Assembly (NCBI GenBank): GCA_020200995.1
Contig: JAIVHQ010000342.1
Location: 1-5,472 of the forward strand
Length of the DNA: 5,472 nt
Reading direction: 5' to 3'
DNA from: Flavobacteriales bacterium
GTDB lineage: Bacteria; Bacteroidota; Bacteroidia; Flavobacteriales_D; Cryomorphaceae
The translations under genes were made by a program, and so were the position numbers. How positions within the stretch are numbered: the first letter of the stretch is position 1; every line of letters begins with the position of its first letter. The notes below the pieces were generated by a model, which saw only the letters and a program-made list of their open reading frames with translations, was not told the DNA's origin and searched no databases. Of the stretch, positions 5,446 through 5,472 are shown in pieces.

Positions 5446-5472
5446 CAGTTTTTACCTGAATCATTGTGACGG

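Noticed and set aside
1..5472. CRISPR array, tRNA or rRNA genes, intact insertion sequence
   Set aside because: I saw no regularly spaced repeats, cloverleaf, rRNA stretch or transposase motifs on either strand.

Overview
The window looks like a chromosomal segment of a member of the Bacteroidota. Three things point there: the neighbourhood of folP divergent from a DUF1599 gene, followed by a DoxX/MauE-type membrane gene of the BT_3928 family; at least two exact matches to the Bacteroidota -7 element TAnnTTTG; and the general lack of Shine-Dalgarno sequences. The assignment rests on family recognition from memory, not on a database search.

Layout. Bases 1-350 (minus strand) hold the 5' part of folP (dihydropteroate synthase), which runs off the left edge. 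About 34 bases away, and divergent from it, starts a compact plus-strand run: a DUF1599 protein with an internally duplicated domain (385-957), a 510-residue BT_3928-type membrane protein joined by an ATGA overlap (954-2486), a DppB-like ABC permease gene (2499-3534) and a glycosylasparaginase gene (3544-4560). Gaps are 12 nt or less, so these four genes could form one transcription unit. The permease is broken: its two conserved ends lie in different frames, and the stretch between them does not look like the family. The permease and asparaginase genes both lack an ATG start.

Bases 4561-4825 hold no convincing gene but carry nested inverted repeats, including a hairpin of about 13 base pairs. 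Beyond it, on the minus strand, is an AT-richer type II toxin-antitoxin pair: a DUF2281-like antitoxin and a VapC-type PIN toxin, overlapping by ATGA. A matching promoter element and a small palindrome upstream could serve as an autoregulatory operator.

The left part looks like housekeeping core (folate synthesis, two conserved genes of poorly known role, peptide uptake and glycoprotein breakdown). The right end looks like accessory DNA. I do not see a clearly new multi-gene system. The items most worth a second look are the disrupted permease, the structured intergenic element and the cysteine loop of the BT_3928-type protein.
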